Positions 32,584-42,837 of a DNA stretch of 64,000 bases are shown here, piece after piece. Every line of letters starts with the position of its first letter. Within the stretch, counting starts at the first letter, position 1. Source of the stretch: Nitrospira sp. SG-bin1. Its GTDB lineage: Bacteria > Nitrospirota > Nitrospiria > Nitrospirales > Nitrospiraceae. Location of the stretch: positions 1 through 64,000 of the forward strand of contig LVWS01000031.1 in NCBI GenBank assembly GCA_002083365.1, read 5' to 3'. Made by a program: the position numbers and the translations under genes. The notes under the pieces were generated by a model. The model ran no database searches. It was not told the DNA's origin and was given only the letters and a program-made list of their open reading frames with translations.

Positions 32584-33735
32584 ATGAACCGAGAACTGAT
32601 CTCAGTGATCGACGAAATCGGGCGTCAGAAAGGAATCGACAAGGCCCGAGTCATCGGGGCCATTGAGTCCGCTCTGCAGACAGCCGCGAAGAAACGCTTC
32701 GGCCAGGCCGAAAACATCCAAGTCGAAATCGATCCCAAGACCGGAGAAATCTCCGTCGTTTCCAAGAAGATCATCGTCGAAACAGTCAGCAATCCCAAAG
32801 CGGAGATCTCTCTTCAGGAAGCCCGCCAATACGACAGCGAGGCGGAGATCGGGGACGAAATCGGATCACTGATCGAAATGAACGAGTTGGGCAGGATTGC
32901 CGCACAAACGGCGAAACAAGTCATCTTCCAGAAAGTGCGCGAGGCGGAATGGGAAGCGGTTCAAAAAGAGTATTCGACGCGTCAGGGGGATCTCATGACG
33001 GGGATCATCCTCGGCATGGAACGCCGGAATTACCTTGTGGATCTTGGCAAGACGGAAGCCATCCTGCCGATCCAAGAGCAGATTCCGCGTGAAACGTATC
33101 GGCGCGGCGATCGCGTAAAGGCGATGCTGCTGGAAGTGCGCCGCACGCCCAAGGATGTGCAAGTCATTCTGTCCCGCAGCCATCCGCAGTTCGTAGCGAA
33201 ACTCTTCGAGCTCGAAGTGCCGGAAGTCATGGAAAAAATAATTGAAATCCGATCGGTCGTTCGTGAGCCGGGAGACCGGACGAAGATCGCGGTCACCTCG
33301 CGGGAAAAGGCCGTGGATCCGGTCGGGGCCTGCGTCGGTATCAAAGGGTCTCGCGTGCAAGCGGTCGTCCGCGAGTTGCGGGGGGAAAAGATCGACATCA
33401 TTACCTGGACTCAGGACCCGCGCGTCTTTATCGCCGAAGCCTTGAACCCCGCGACCATCGAAAAGGTCGGGATCGATGAAGAGAAGAAGTCGGCGCTCGT
33501 GGTCGCGGCCGACTCGCAACTGTCCTTGGCGATCGGCAAGAACGGTCAGAACGTCCGGCTGGCGGCACGGTTGACGGGATGGAAAATCGATATCATCAGC
33601 GCGACCGAATACGAAAAAGAAAAAGTGGAACGCGACAAGGAGATCAAAGCAGCGCTCGCAGAGGAAGCCGAGGCGCAACGTCTGCAAGAGGAAGCTCGGC
33701 AGGCGGCCAGGGCGGAAGAAGCAACGAGCGGATAG
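32584..33735 (+). CDS. nusA: Transcription termination/antitermination factor NusA
   Basis: 383 residues from ATG 32584 behind AGGAG. N-terminal RNAP-binding domain, an S1 domain (about 135-200) and two KH domains (VGACVGIKGSRVQAVVREL and SLAIGKNGQNVRLAARLTGWKIDI). It lacks the C-terminal acidic repeats of E. coli NusA (about 495 residues), the common shorter form. Works in elongation control, pausing and rRNA antitermination. Confidence 0.95.
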   Translation: MNRELISVIDEIGRQKGIDKARVIGAIESALQTAAKKRFGQAENIQVEIDPKTGEISVVSKKIIVETVSNPKAEISLQEARQYDSEAEIGDEIGSLIEMNELGRIAAQTAKQVIFQKVREAEWEAVQKEYSTRQGDLMTGIILGMERRNYLVDLGKTEAILPIQEQIPRETYRRGDRVKAMLLEVRRTPKDVQVILSRSHPQFVAKLFELEVPEVMEKIIEIRSVVREPGDRTKIAVTSREKAVDPVGACVGIKGSRVQAVVRELRGEKIDIITWTQDPRVFIAEALNPATIEKVGIDEEKKSALVVAADSQLSLAIGKNGQNVRLAARLTGWKIDIISATEYEKEKVERDKEIKAALAEEAEAQRLQEEARQAARAEEATSG

Positions 33736-33751
33736 AACACGGAACTATCTC

Positions 33752-36298
33752 ATGGCTATGCGTGTATACGAACTTGCAAAGAAGTTGGGAATGGAGAATC
33801 GAGTGCTCATCCCCGAACTCAAAAAGATGGGGGTGACGGTTTCATCGCATAGCAGTACGCTGGACGATGAGATTGTCCAGAAGGTTTCCGAGAAATTAGG
33901 CGCAAAGTCGAAAAACCAAGGCGCGGGAGTCGAAGGAGATGTTGCCGCCAAGTCGGCGCATGTGGGTCACGGCAAAGCGACGGGTCATGTTGTCGAGGAA
34001 CCGTCCAAGCCCGACAAGCGACGTATTCTGATCAAACGCAAGAAGGACGAGGAACAGATCGAAGCCGTGTCCCCGTCTTCGGTTGTCGAGGGCGAGCGGT
34101 CGGCACCGCCGATTCCCGCGCCGACCCATCCCCCATCCGTTGAGCATCCCGGTAGTGGCGGACCTGTCGATCACACCCTTCCAGCGGAAGAAACTCCTGC
34201 CGAACTAGCTCCGCCTGTTCCAGCGCCGTTGGTTGCCAAGCAGGACGGGACTCCGGCAAAGCCGACGGTCACCCCACCGACGCTCGGAACGACGACTCCC
34301 GAACCGGTGACCGGCAAAAAGAAGAGCATGGCGTTCGAGGTCATCGAGGCGGAAGGACAAAAGGACAAGCTGAAGAAAGCACGGAAGACCGGTCGTGTCA
34401 GAGATGATGAGCAGGATGTGAAATTCCGCGAGGACGCCGCCCGGTGGCAAGACCTTCGCGCGATTCCGGTGCAGCGCCGCGATGATCGATCCAAACATGT
34501 CCATCATAGCGCTCCGGCAGAGATCACCAAGCCGCGCCGGAAGAGCGTCAAAGTCACCACGCGGACGACGGTCAAGGAATTCGCCGAGTTGATCGGACAA
34601 CGTCCGGCGGATATCGTTCGGAAGCTCATGGATATGGGGCAGATGCTGACATTCCATCAACCGATGAACCTCGATGCCGCCTCGATCATTGCCGAGGAAA
34701 GTGGAGTCAAAATTGAAATATCAGTCGAGAAAGTCGGGGACGAGTTGCTGCAAGACGTAGTGGAGACGGGCGGTGAAGAACGGCCGGAACCTCGGCCGCC
34801 GGTCGTGACCATCATGGGGCACGTCGATCACGGCAAGACGTCCCTTCTGGATGCCATTCGCCAAACCAACGTGGCGGAAGGAGAAGCCGGGGGCATCACC
34901 CAGCATATCGGTGCCTACACGGTCTCGGTGCGTGGCAAGCAGGTGACGTTCTTGGATACGCCCGGTCATGAAGCCTTTACGGCCATGCGAGCTCGTGGAG
35001 CCAAGGTCACGGATATCGTGATTTTAGTCGTCGCGGCGGACGACGGAGTGATGCCCCAAACCATCGAAGCGATCCACCATGCTAAGGCGGCAGGCGTGCC
35101 GTTGATCGTGGCGATGAATAAGATCGATAAGCCCACCGCCAATCCTGATCGGGTCAAGAACGCGCTGTCGGAACATGGATTGATTTCCGAGGCATGGGGC
35201 GGGGATACCATTATGGTCGAGGTATCCGCCAAGCAGAAAACTGGGCTCGATACCCTCCTGGAGATGATTCTGCTTCAGGCGGAAGTGCTTGAACTCAAGG
35301 CGGATCCGCACCGACAAGCCAGAGGCACCGTCATCGAAGCCAAGATCGAACGGGGAAGAGGCCCCGTTGCGACGGTATTGGTCCAGAGTGGGACCCTACG
35401 GGTCGGGGATGCCTATGTCGTGGGAACATTCAGTGGGCGTGTCCGGGCCCTTATCAATGATCGAGGCGAAAAGGCACAGCAGGCGGGGCCTTCCATTCCG
35501 GTGGAAGTGATCGGATTGCCCGGCGTTCCATCGGCGGGAGATGTCTTCCACGTCGTCTCGAATGAAAGAGTTGCGCGAGAAATTGCGGAGGAACGGGCTC
35601 AGAAACGGCGGGCGGCTGAACTCTCCGGTCCTGCAAAGGTATCCTTAGATGATCTCTTTGCAAAGATCCAAGAAGGGTCCGTGAAGGAGTTGGCCATCGT
35701 CATCAAGGCCGACGTGCAAGGATCCTCCGAAGCATTGGCCGGCGCCGTCGAAAAACTGTCGACGGATGCCGTCAAGCTTCGTGTGATTCACAACGGAGTC
35801 GGTGGAGTTATGGAGTCCGATGTGCTGCTGGCCGCCGCGTCACGAGCCATCATTATCGGTTTCAATATCAGACCGGAACCGAAAGCGACCGCGTTGGCCG
35901 AGCAACAGGGTGTCGATATCCGGCTCTACACGATCATTTACGACGCGATTGCCGACATCAAAGCGGCGATGGAAGGTTTGCTGGAACCCACGTTGAAAGA
36001 GCGCGTGTTGGGCCGGGCGGAAGTTCGGCAGGTCTTTACGATTCCAAAGATCGGTGCCGTGGGAGGCTCCTATGTGATCGATGGAACGATCACCCGATCC
36101 AGCGCAGGGGTCCGGGTGATTCGCGACAACGTGGTGGTCTATCAGGGGAAACTCGCTTCGTTGCGGCGGTTCAAAGATGATGTCCGTGAAGTGCAGCAGG
36201 GGTATGAATGTGGTCTGAGTATCGAGAACTTCAACGACATCAAGGCGGGCGACATCGTCGAAGCCTATGCCATCGACAAGATCGCTGCGAAGCTGTAA
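33752..36298 (+). CDS. infB: Translation initiation factor IF-2
   Basis: 848 residues. N-terminal YELAKKLGMENRVLIPELKKMGV domain, a long charged/proline-rich linker, then the GTPase: GHVDHGKTS at about 355-363, DTPGHEAF, NKID near 455. Domains II-IV follow to YECGLSIENFND.KAGDIVEAY. Brings initiator tRNA to the 30S subunit. Standard length; 17 bases after nusA. Confidence 0.96.
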   Translation: MAMRVYELAKKLGMENRVLIPELKKMGVTVSSHSSTLDDEIVQKVSEKLGAKSKNQGAGVEGDVAAKSAHVGHGKATGHVVEEPSKPDKRRILIKRKKDEEQIEAVSPSSVVEGERSAPPIPAPTHPPSVEHPGSGGPVDHTLPAEETPAELAPPVPAPLVAKQDGTPAKPTVTPPTLGTTTPEPVTGKKKSMAFEVIEAEGQKDKLKKARKTGRVRDDEQDVKFREDAARWQDLRAIPVQRRDDRSKHVHHSAPAEITKPRRKSVKVTTRTTVKEFAELIGQRPADIVRKLMDMGQMLTFHQPMNLDAASIIAEESGVKIEISVEKVGDELLQDVVETGGEERPEPRPPVVTIMGHVDHGKTSLLDAIRQTNVAEGEAGGITQHIGAYTVSVRGKQVTFLDTPGHEAFTAMRARGAKVTDIVILVVAADDGVMPQTIEAIHHAKAAGVPLIVAMNKIDKPTANPDRVKNALSEHGLISEAWGGDTIMVEVSAKQKTGLDTLLEMILLQAEVLELKADPHRQARGTVIEAKIERGRGPVATVLVQSGTLRVGDAYVVGTFSGRVRALINDRGEKAQQAGPSIPVEVIGLPGVPSAGDVFHVVSNERVAREIAEERAQKRRAAELSGPAKVSLDDLFAKIQEGSVKELAIVIKADVQGSSEALAGAVEKLSTDAVKLRVIHNGVGGVMESDVLLAAASRAIIIGFNIRPEPKATALAEQQGVDIRLYTIIYDAIADIKAAMEGLLEPTLKERVLGRAEVRQVFTIPKIGAVGGSYVIDGTITRSSAGVRVIRDNVVVYQGKLASLRRFKDDVREVQQGYECGLSIENFNDIKAGDIVEAYAIDKIAAKL

Positions 36299-36399
36299 TG
36301 GAAGTCTCAACATGGTGAGTGCCGCCCGTTGCCAAAGGCCGGTCGCGTCTATTCGATCATAGACCTTCCGTTGTGAGTCTACGTGAACCGTTCCTGACC

Positions 36400-36681
36400 A
36401 TGATCGTAGGTCTCTGCACGGTGGAATTATTCATTTCTGAGAGCCAATCGCTCAAGGATAAGCGTCAGGTCATTCATGGGCTTAAGGATCGGCTTCGCGG
36501 CAAATTCAACCTCTCCATAGCCGAAGTGGATGGTCAGGATCTCTGGCAAAAGGCCGTCCTTGGAATGGCTTGCGTTTCGAATGAGGGGCACCACGCGAAT
36601 CAAGTGCTCGAACAAGCGTTGAATCTGATCAAAAGTGTGCCGTCGGTCGAAGTGGTCAGAACCCAATTAGAATTGCTCTAG
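36400..36681 (+). CDS. DUF503 protein (YlxP-like)
   Basis: 93 residues from ATG 36400; the longer frame from 36319 is not family-like. MIVGLCTVELFISESQSLKDKRQVIHGLKDRLRGKFNLSIAEV is the DUF503 pattern. These are often found between infB and rbfA, as here, and are thought to help ribosome maturation. Function not firmly known. Confidence 0.85.
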   Translation: MIVGLCTVELFISESQSLKDKRQVIHGLKDRLRGKFNLSIAEVDGQDLWQKAVLGMACVSNEGHHANQVLEQALNLIKSVPSVEVVRTQLELL

Positions 36682-36723
36682 GTTCCGTGCAATGTCGGCG
36701 ATCGACCATGTTGAGAGAGCACG

Positions 36724-37134
36724 ATGTCGAAGACGACCTATAAACGAGCAGACCGGGTGGCCGACCAGATCCGAATGGAAGTGGCGGACATTCTCATGCG
36801 AAAAATCAAGGATCCTCGAGTTCATGGCGTTACGGTCACCGATGTCGAGCTGACTGGGGATTTGCGCATCGCTCATGTTTTCGTGACGACCATGGAAACG
36901 GGCGAAGCCGAGCGCGATGTTTTTGCCGGCCTCTCGAAGGCCAGTGGGTTCGTGCGGTCGGAACTGGGACGGCGGCTTTCGCTCCGCTACCTTCCCGATG
37001 TGATTTTCAAGAAGGATGTCAGTGGTCCGCGCGGCGACCGTATCATGCGGATCCTGGAGGGATTGCACGGGGAGTCCGACCAGCCTGAGACCCAGCATCC
37101 TGAGAACAGTGAGCGGAAAGCCACGGACGCATAG
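36724..37134 (+). CDS. rbfA: Ribosome-binding factor A
   Basis: 136 residues. KRADRVADQIRMEVADILMRKIKDPR then VTVTDVELTGDLRIAHVFVTTM and LRYLPDVIFKKD are RbfA signatures. Binds 30S precursors and assists 16S processing. The tail is slightly extended. It sits between DUF503 and truB, two bases before the latter. Confidence 0.95.
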   Translation: MSKTTYKRADRVADQIRMEVADILMRKIKDPRVHGVTVTDVELTGDLRIAHVFVTTMETGEAERDVFAGLSKASGFVRSELGRRLSLRYLPDVIFKKDVSGPRGDRIMRILEGLHGESDQPETQHPENSERKATDA

Positions 37135-37136
37135 GC

Positions 37137-38087
37137 ATGAATTGGACGGACATCACAAAGGGCCAGGGAGACGAGCCGGAAGGAGTCCTCATTGTCCACA
37201 AGGAAAGCGGCTGGACTTCACACGATGTCGTCGCCAAGCTCAGGAGACTGCTGGGCAACAGCAAGGTCGGTCATGCCGGCACGTTGGACCCGAGCGCCAC
37301 GGGTGTCTTGCCGATCCTGGTCGGACGAGCCACGCGAATCGCCGAGTACTTGATCGAGTGGGATAAGGAGTACCGGGCCGTCTTGCGCCTCGGAGAAACG
37401 ACCGACACCCAGGATGCAACCGGGCAGGTGTTAACCAGAACGGATGTCGGTGAAGTGACGGAGGAAGCGCTGCTCGAAGTGATCGCACGATTCCGTGGAG
37501 CCCAACGGCAACTGCCGCCGATGTATTCAGCTGTGAAAGTCGGTGGTCAGCCGCTTTACAAAGCGGCCCGTGCAGGCAAAACCGTGGATCGCGCGGACCG
37601 ATCGATCGCCATTCATCGGCTGGAGATCGCGGCCGTGCATGGTCATGACGTGACGCTGAACATCGTATGCTCGAAAGGCACGTATGTGCGCACGTTATGC
37701 GCCGACATCGGACAGGCGTTAGGCGTGGGCGGACACCTCCATGCTCTCGAACGTCGCCGTGTCGGTCCGCTCTCGATCGACCGAGCGATGACGATCGATC
37801 AAGTCGTCGGCCATCTCGGAACGGGCACGCTCGGTCGGCAGTTCGTCTCGTTGGACCAACTTCTCTGCGAACTCCCGGCGGTGGTTGTGAACGAGGAGCA
37901 GGCCCAGCGTGTCTTGCATGGTTCGCCCATTTATCCGGTAGGAGTCGGGCACCTGCCCGCCGCTTCCACCGGCATGTCCGTGCGTCTGAAGAATGAAGCA
38001 GGCCGATTGTTGGCCATTGGCACCCACGACACCGGCAATGTGGGACCGATTAGGGTTCGTAAAGTGCTGGCTCACTTGAGTTCTTAA
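37137..38087 (+). CDS. truB: tRNA pseudouridine-55 synthase
   Basis: 316 residues. GVLIVHKESGWTSHDVVAKLRRLLG and GHAGTLDPSATGVLPILVG with the catalytic Asp in GTLDP, then YSAVKVGGQPLYKAAR and SKGTYVRTLCADIGQALG. Makes pseudouridine 55 in the T loop of tRNA. A C-terminal PUA-type region is present. Confidence 0.95.
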   Translation: MNWTDITKGQGDEPEGVLIVHKESGWTSHDVVAKLRRLLGNSKVGHAGTLDPSATGVLPILVGRATRIAEYLIEWDKEYRAVLRLGETTDTQDATGQVLTRTDVGEVTEEALLEVIARFRGAQRQLPPMYSAVKVGGQPLYKAARAGKTVDRADRSIAIHRLEIAAVHGHDVTLNIVCSKGTYVRTLCADIGQALGVGGHLHALERRRVGPLSIDRAMTIDQVVGHLGTGTLGRQFVSLDQLLCELPAVVVNEEQAQRVLHGSPIYPVGVGHLPAASTGMSVRLKNEAGRLLAIGTHDTGNVGPIRVRKVLAHLSS

Positions 38088-38103
38088 TGTGGAAGGAGCA
38101 GGT

Positions 38104-38373
38104 ATGGGATTACTGAAAGAAGCGAAGAGCGAGCTCATCAAGCAATATCAGCAGCATGACAAGGATTCCGGTTCGCCGGAAGTGCAGATTGCCGTGTTGA
38201 CCAACCGGATCACGTATCTCACCGAACATTTCAAGAGCCATAAAAAGGATCACCATTCACGGCGTGGATTGTTGCAGCTTGTCGGACGGAGGCGCCGGTT
38301 GCTCGACTATCTCCGCGGTGTGGATGACGCGCGTTACCGAGCCGTGATCGACCGACTCGGCATTCGCAAGTAA
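38104..38373 (+). CDS. rpsO: 30S ribosomal protein S15
   Basis: 89 residues from ATG 38104 (GGAAGGAG upstream), the normal length. GSPEVQIAVLTNRITYLTEHFKSHKKDHHSRRGLL is the family signature. Binds 16S rRNA in the platform. The order rpsO-pnp, with 220 bases between, is that of many bacteria. Confidence 0.97.
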   Translation: MGLLKEAKSELIKQYQQHDKDSGSPEVQIAVLTNRITYLTEHFKSHKKDHHSRRGLLQLVGRRRRLLDYLRGVDDARYRAVIDRLGIRK

Positions 38374-38593
38374 CCGGTCGTACGAACAGCGGCGTTGACC
38401 GGCGCCATTGCATCATTCGAATGTCCCACAGATGAACACCGATATGCGCTCTGACGGCGTACGGTTCTCTCATGGACGTGTGCGGTTGAGTGGAAAACGG
38501 ATCGCCCATGGTTCCATCCCGGCTGAGTGTTGAAGGAGTCGGTCCGAGCGTATCTCAGTGGGCATCTGTGGATCTAACCAGAGGAGACCATAG

Positions 38594-40711
38594 ATGGTAC
38601 ACGTCGTAGAAATCGACATTGCAGGCCGTACTCTCCGCCTCGAAACCGGTCGCGTCGCCAAACAAGCGGACGGATCGATCTGGGCCTCGTACGGGGACAC
38701 CGTCGTCCTCGCCACGGCCGTCGCGGCTCAAACGGCCAAGCCCGGGACCGATTTCCTGCCATTGACCGTCGACTACCAGGAAAAGGCCTATGCCGCCGGA
38801 AAAATCCCGGGCGGGTACTTCAAGCGGGAAGGTCGGCCGGCTGAAAAGGAAGTGCTGACCAGTCGTTTGATCGACCGTCCGATCCGACCGCTGTTTCCCG
38901 AAGGCTACTATTATGAAACGCAGGTCATCGCCTCCGTGTTGTCGGCGGATAAGACCGGTTCTTCCGACGTGATCGGAATCACCGCGGCATCGGCCGCGCT
39001 CGCGGTATCGAACATTCCCTTCAACGGTCCCGTCGCGGGAGTGAAGATCGGTCGGGTCAACGGCCAGCTCCTCGTCAATCCCGACCTGGAAACCATGGAG
39101 CAGAGTGAACTGCACCTGGTTGTGGCAGGCACGGCGGACGCCGTGATGATGGTGGAAGCAGGCGCCAATGAGTTATCCGAGCAGACGATGCTCGAGGCGC
39201 TGGAATTGGCCCACGCTGAAATCAAGAAAATCGTTCGAAAGATCGAGGAACTGGCCAAGAAGGTCGGGAAGGTGAAACGGGAGGTGACAGCGGAATCGAT
39301 CGACTCCGCGTTGCAAGCGGAGATCAAGGCATTGGTCGCACAGCCGATTCGTGATGCCATCATGATTGCCAACAAGACCGCCCGGCAGGAACGGTTGGAC
39401 CAAATTCTGACGGACGCAGTCGAAAAACTGAAGAAGCCGGACGATCCCTCACGCGAACGGCACGTCAAGATCGTGTTCCATGGATTGGAATATACGGAAG
39501 TCCGGAAGATGATTTTAGAGAACCGATCCCGCGCCGATGGACGCGGTCCTTCCGATATTCGACCGATCACCTGCGAAGTGGGCGCCCTGCCGCGCGCCCA
39601 TGGCTCCGCTATCTTTACCAGAGGCGAAACGCAGAGCTTGGCGGTGGTGACGCTCGGGACGACCGACGATGAGCAGCGCATCGACGCCTTGGAGGGTGAG
39701 TACACCCGGACATTCATGCTGCATTACAACTTTCCGCCGTTCAGCGTCGGAGAGGCACGCCCGCTTCGCTCGCCGGGAAGGCGCGAGGTTGGCCACGGAG
39801 CGTTGGCCGAACGGGCGTTGAAGCCCGTCATTCCGAACAAGGATGTGTTCCCATACACCCTGCGGATTGTTTCAGAAATTCTGGAATCCAATGGATCCTC
39901 CTCGATGGCAACCGTATGCGGCGGAACGTTGGCCATGATGGATGCGGGTGTTCCCATCAAGGAGCCGGTCGCCGGGATTGCCATGGGATTGATCAAAGAA
40001 GGCAACGACGTCATTATCTTGTCGGACATCCTGGGCCTTGAGGATCACTTGGGTGACATGGACTTCAAGGTATGCGGGACCAAGAACGGCGTGACGGCCC
40101 TTCAAATGGACATCAAAATCGGCGGTATTACCACGGGGCTGATGCAGCAGGCTCTGGAGCAAGCCAGACTGGGACGTCTCCATATTCTCGACCATATGTC
40201 GAAGGCCCTCGCCGGCTCCCGTGCCGACCTGTCGCCCTTTGCCCCTCGTATCTACACGATGAAGGTCAAGCAAGATAAGATTCGGGACATTATCGGTCAG
40301 GGCGGCAAGACCATCCGCGGGATCCAGTCCGACTGCGGAGTCAAGATCAGCGTGGAGGATACCGGTATTGTGACCATCGCATCAGCGGATGGTGCGTCGT
40401 TGCAGAAAGCCAAGGACATCATCAACCGCTTGACCGAGGAGGTCGAAGTCGGAAAGGTCTATCTGGGTACCGTGAGAAAGATCATGGACTTTGGTGCATT
40501 CGTGGAGGTGTTGCCGGGTACGGATGGGTTGGTGCACATCTCTCAGCTGGCGCACCACCGCGTGAAGGCCGTCTCCGACGAGGTAGCTGAAGGCGATCAA
40601 ATTCTTGTGAAAGTGTTGGAGATCGACAAACAGGGCAAGATCAGGTTGAGCCGAAAAGAAACCATCCCCGCACCGACCGGAAGCGGCACAAACGATACAG
40701 CGGGCGGGTAA
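38594..40711 (+). CDS. pnp: Polyribonucleotide nucleotidyltransferase
   Basis: 705 residues from ATG 38594, with GAGGAG upstream. Two RNase PH domains (the second with the catalytic GVPIKEPVAGIAMGL region), a KH domain (DKIRDIIGQGGKTIRGIQ) and an S1 domain (VGKVYLGTVRKIMDFGAFVEVLPG). Trimeric 3'-5' phosphorolytic exoribonuclease, key to mRNA decay. 220 bases of untranslated DNA precede it. Confidence 0.96.
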   Translation: MVHVVEIDIAGRTLRLETGRVAKQADGSIWASYGDTVVLATAVAAQTAKPGTDFLPLTVDYQEKAYAAGKIPGGYFKREGRPAEKEVLTSRLIDRPIRPLFPEGYYYETQVIASVLSADKTGSSDVIGITAASAALAVSNIPFNGPVAGVKIGRVNGQLLVNPDLETMEQSELHLVVAGTADAVMMVEAGANELSEQTMLEALELAHAEIKKIVRKIEELAKKVGKVKREVTAESIDSALQAEIKALVAQPIRDAIMIANKTARQERLDQILTDAVEKLKKPDDPSRERHVKIVFHGLEYTEVRKMILENRSRADGRGPSDIRPITCEVGALPRAHGSAIFTRGETQSLAVVTLGTTDDEQRIDALEGEYTRTFMLHYNFPPFSVGEARPLRSPGRREVGHGALAERALKPVIPNKDVFPYTLRIVSEILESNGSSSMATVCGGTLAMMDAGVPIKEPVAGIAMGLIKEGNDVIILSDILGLEDHLGDMDFKVCGTKNGVTALQMDIKIGGITTGLMQQALEQARLGRLHILDHMSKALAGSRADLSPFAPRIYTMKVKQDKIRDIIGQGGKTIRGIQSDCGVKISVEDTGIVTIASADGASLQKAKDIINRLTEEVEVGKVYLGTVRKIMDFGAFVEVLPGTDGLVHISQLAHHRVKAVSDEVAEGDQILVKVLEIDKQGKIRLSRKETIPAPTGSGTNDTAGG

Positions 40712-40714
40712 CAC

Positions 40715-41980
40715 TTGTACCGCAAGCTTATTCTCGACAACGGGATTCGCTTGGTCAGCGAGCGAATCCCGACCCTCAAATCCGTTACGGTCGGTATCTG
40801 GATCAATGCGGGCTCTCGTGACGAGAGCCCCGCAGAGGCTGGGTACTCTCACTTCATTGAGCATATGCTTTTCAAGGGGACGACCGCTCGATCGGCCGCG
40901 GACATCTCCCGTGAAATCGATGCGCTCGGAGGCGAGATGAACGCGTTCACGACGCGCGAAACAACGACGTACTACGTGAAGGTGTTGGATCAACATCTTC
41001 CCAAGGCCCTTGATCTGCTCGCGGATATCTTTCTCCGGTCCCGGTTCGGTAAAAAAGAAATCGAGAAAGAGAAACAGGTGGTTCTTGAAGAGATTCGAAT
41101 GGTTCAAGACGACCCGGAAGACCTCGTTCAAGAGCTGCATACCAAGTTGGTCATGGGACGCCATCCGCTGAGTCGGTCGATCCTGGGGCATGAATCGACG
41201 ATCACTCGGATCACCCGACAAGCACTCCTCGAGTATATCGAGACCCACTATCGTCCCGAAGAGATCGTGCTCGCCGTCGCAGGCAATTTCAATCAATCGC
41301 TGCTTGAAAAGACCATAGCGGGCACGTTCGGACGCTTTCCTAAATCGCACCGCATCATCTCGCAGGCACGTCGTCCGCCGGAGTTGTGTGGCGGTGTGAC
41401 CATGAAACAAAAACCATTGGAACAGGTGCATCTCTGCGTAGGGTTCAAGGGAGTGGCCGCCGGGCATAAGGACCGGTATGCGGTCTATGCGCTGAACAGC
41501 GTGTTAGGGGGCAGTGTCAGTTCCAGGCTGTTCCAGGAGATCCGGGAAAAACGTGGTTTGTCCTATTCGGTCTACTCATTTTTGTCCGGCTATTCGGATG
41601 GGGGCACGCTGACCGTATACGCCGGGACACGTGCGCGCGAGGTCGGACAAGTCCTGGATTTGATCCATCGAGAAATTCGGAAGTTGGCCAGACAGGGGAT
41701 CGACGGTCCTGAATTGGAACGCACGAAGGACCAAATGAAAGGAAGCCTCATGCTGAGTCTGGAGAGCTCGCATAGCCGCATGAACAAGCTCGCCAAGGAT
41801 GAATTGATTGCCGGGAGACATACGACTTTGGAGCAGCTGATTGCCGAAATTGACGCCGTGACCGAACAGCAAGTATTTCAGACGGTTCAGACCTTGTTCG
41901 GCAGCGACAAGCACGCGTTGACAGGATTAGGTCCACTTTCAACACGTCAAGTGGGAGAGTTAGGCGCCAAATTCTCCTGA
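40715..41980 (+). CDS. M16-family zinc peptidase
   Basis: 421 residues from TTG 40715, three bases after pnp. The inverted zinc motif HFIEH (His46, Glu49, His50) and the KEKQVVLEEI element give an active M16B peptidase, as in PqqL/mitochondrial processing-peptidase-like proteins. The C-terminal half is the second, inactive M16 domain (LEQVHLCVGFKGV). Commonly encoded after pnp in many bacteria. Substrate unknown. Confidence 0.9.
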   Translation: MYRKLILDNGIRLVSERIPTLKSVTVGIWINAGSRDESPAEAGYSHFIEHMLFKGTTARSAADISREIDALGGEMNAFTTRETTTYYVKVLDQHLPKALDLLADIFLRSRFGKKEIEKEKQVVLEEIRMVQDDPEDLVQELHTKLVMGRHPLSRSILGHESTITRITRQALLEYIETHYRPEEIVLAVAGNFNQSLLEKTIAGTFGRFPKSHRIISQARRPPELCGGVTMKQKPLEQVHLCVGFKGVAAGHKDRYAVYALNSVLGGSVSSRLFQEIREKRGLSYSVYSFLSGYSDGGTLTVYAGTRAREVGQVLDLIHREIRKLARQGIDGPELERTKDQMKGSLMLSLESSHSRMNKLAKDELIAGRHTTLEQLIAEIDAVTEQQVFQTVQTLFGSDKHALTGLGPLSTRQVGELGAKFS

Positions 41981-42283
41981 ACACCTCGATGCACGCACAT
42001 CTTCGCGCGCGGTCTACTCGCTGAAACATCACAACCTATTGTTATACATAGTGTTTTGTCTGTCATGCCCTGAATGCCAATCCATCAAACATTTTCTTGA
42101 CAGGACATCGCAGTTTCAGTACCGTTCCGGTACTACCGGAACGGCCATCCGTTCGGTGTTGGATTGCGAGCCTGTCGATAACACAAGATTTTTTGAAGGT
42201 TTCCATGGACCATATTGAACTTTAGAACGAATAACGTTTGATCGGATTCTCATGTTAAAAATTTGATGAAGGAGGGATTACGC
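41981..42283 (+). other. Intergenic region before secreted-protein pair
   Basis: About 300 bases, no gene. It holds a TTGACA hexamer at 42097-42102 and the palindrome at 42122-42144 just downstream. The remainder shows nothing further. Confidence 0.4.
42122..42144. promoter_or_regulatory. Perfect 10-bp palindrome, possible operator
   Basis: CCGTTCCGGT and ACCGGAACGG separated by ACT, with no T run after it, so it is unlikely to be a terminator. It lies about 20 bases after a TTGACA and 140 bases before the first secreted-protein gene, where an operator or attenuator would lie. Confidence 0.5.
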
Positions 42284-42796
42284 ATGAAAAGGGCTGTCGT
42301 TCTAGCTGCCGTGGCGGTGTTTTCGGGGTTCGGCTTGCTAGCGGCCGAGGTTTCCCTAGCTGCCGGTGATATAGAGAAATTAGGCCTCGCCGACGCGGTC
42401 GTCGGTGGAAAACCCATGAGGGCCGAAGCTACCAAGACGCTGCAAGGCCGTGTCTGGTCGCAGTGGGCTGATAATCCGGATGGGGAACTTCTGTTCGGCA
42501 TTCAATATTGGAATACGGGAGAGCCGGGATCCGGCACACCCGGGGGCCGTTCATCGACGATGCTGGATGTGAAGCCGCCTGATCCGTTGTTCAGTTGCTG
42601 TGCCTGGGGGTTTTCCGGTGGGAGCGAGAAAAACTCAACCTATTCCGGCTGGTACCATGCGGCCACCACAGTCCGCCTTGCGGTCAAGGATAAGGCTCTG
42701 ATGGACCAAATTATCAAGGCCTCTCAAGAATTGGTTGCCATGGAAGTCACGCTGGACGGCAGAACCATCACCGGTTTTAAAGTCATCAAGGACTAG
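42284..42796 (+). CDS. Secreted protein of unknown function 1
   Basis: 170 residues from ATG 42284, with GGAGGGATTACGC upstream. Signal peptide to about residue 27 (LLAAEVSLAA). The mature part contains LQGRVWSQWADNPDGELLFGIQYWNTG and SCCAWGFSGGS, with a Cys pair, and ends in LVAMEVTLDGRTITGFKVIKD. Looks like a small periplasmic beta-domain protein. First of a two-gene unit with the next gene. Family not recognised. Confidence 0.7.
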   Translation: MKRAVVLAAVAVFSGFGLLAAEVSLAAGDIEKLGLADAVVGGKPMRAEATKTLQGRVWSQWADNPDGELLFGIQYWNTGEPGSGTPGGRSSTMLDVKPPDPLFSCCAWGFSGGSEKNSTYSGWYHAATTVRLAVKDKALMDQIIKASQELVAMEVTLDGRTITGFKVIKD

Positions 42797-42837
42797 CCAC
42801 TTCAAAGCGTACGATGTTGTCGAAGGAGGACGCGATT

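Noticed and set aside
40382..41467. Long minus-strand reading frame (361 codons) across pnp and the M16 gene
   Set aside because: It is antisense to two well-supported genes, has no domain I recognise and no ribosome site; it is a by-product of G+C-rich codon use.
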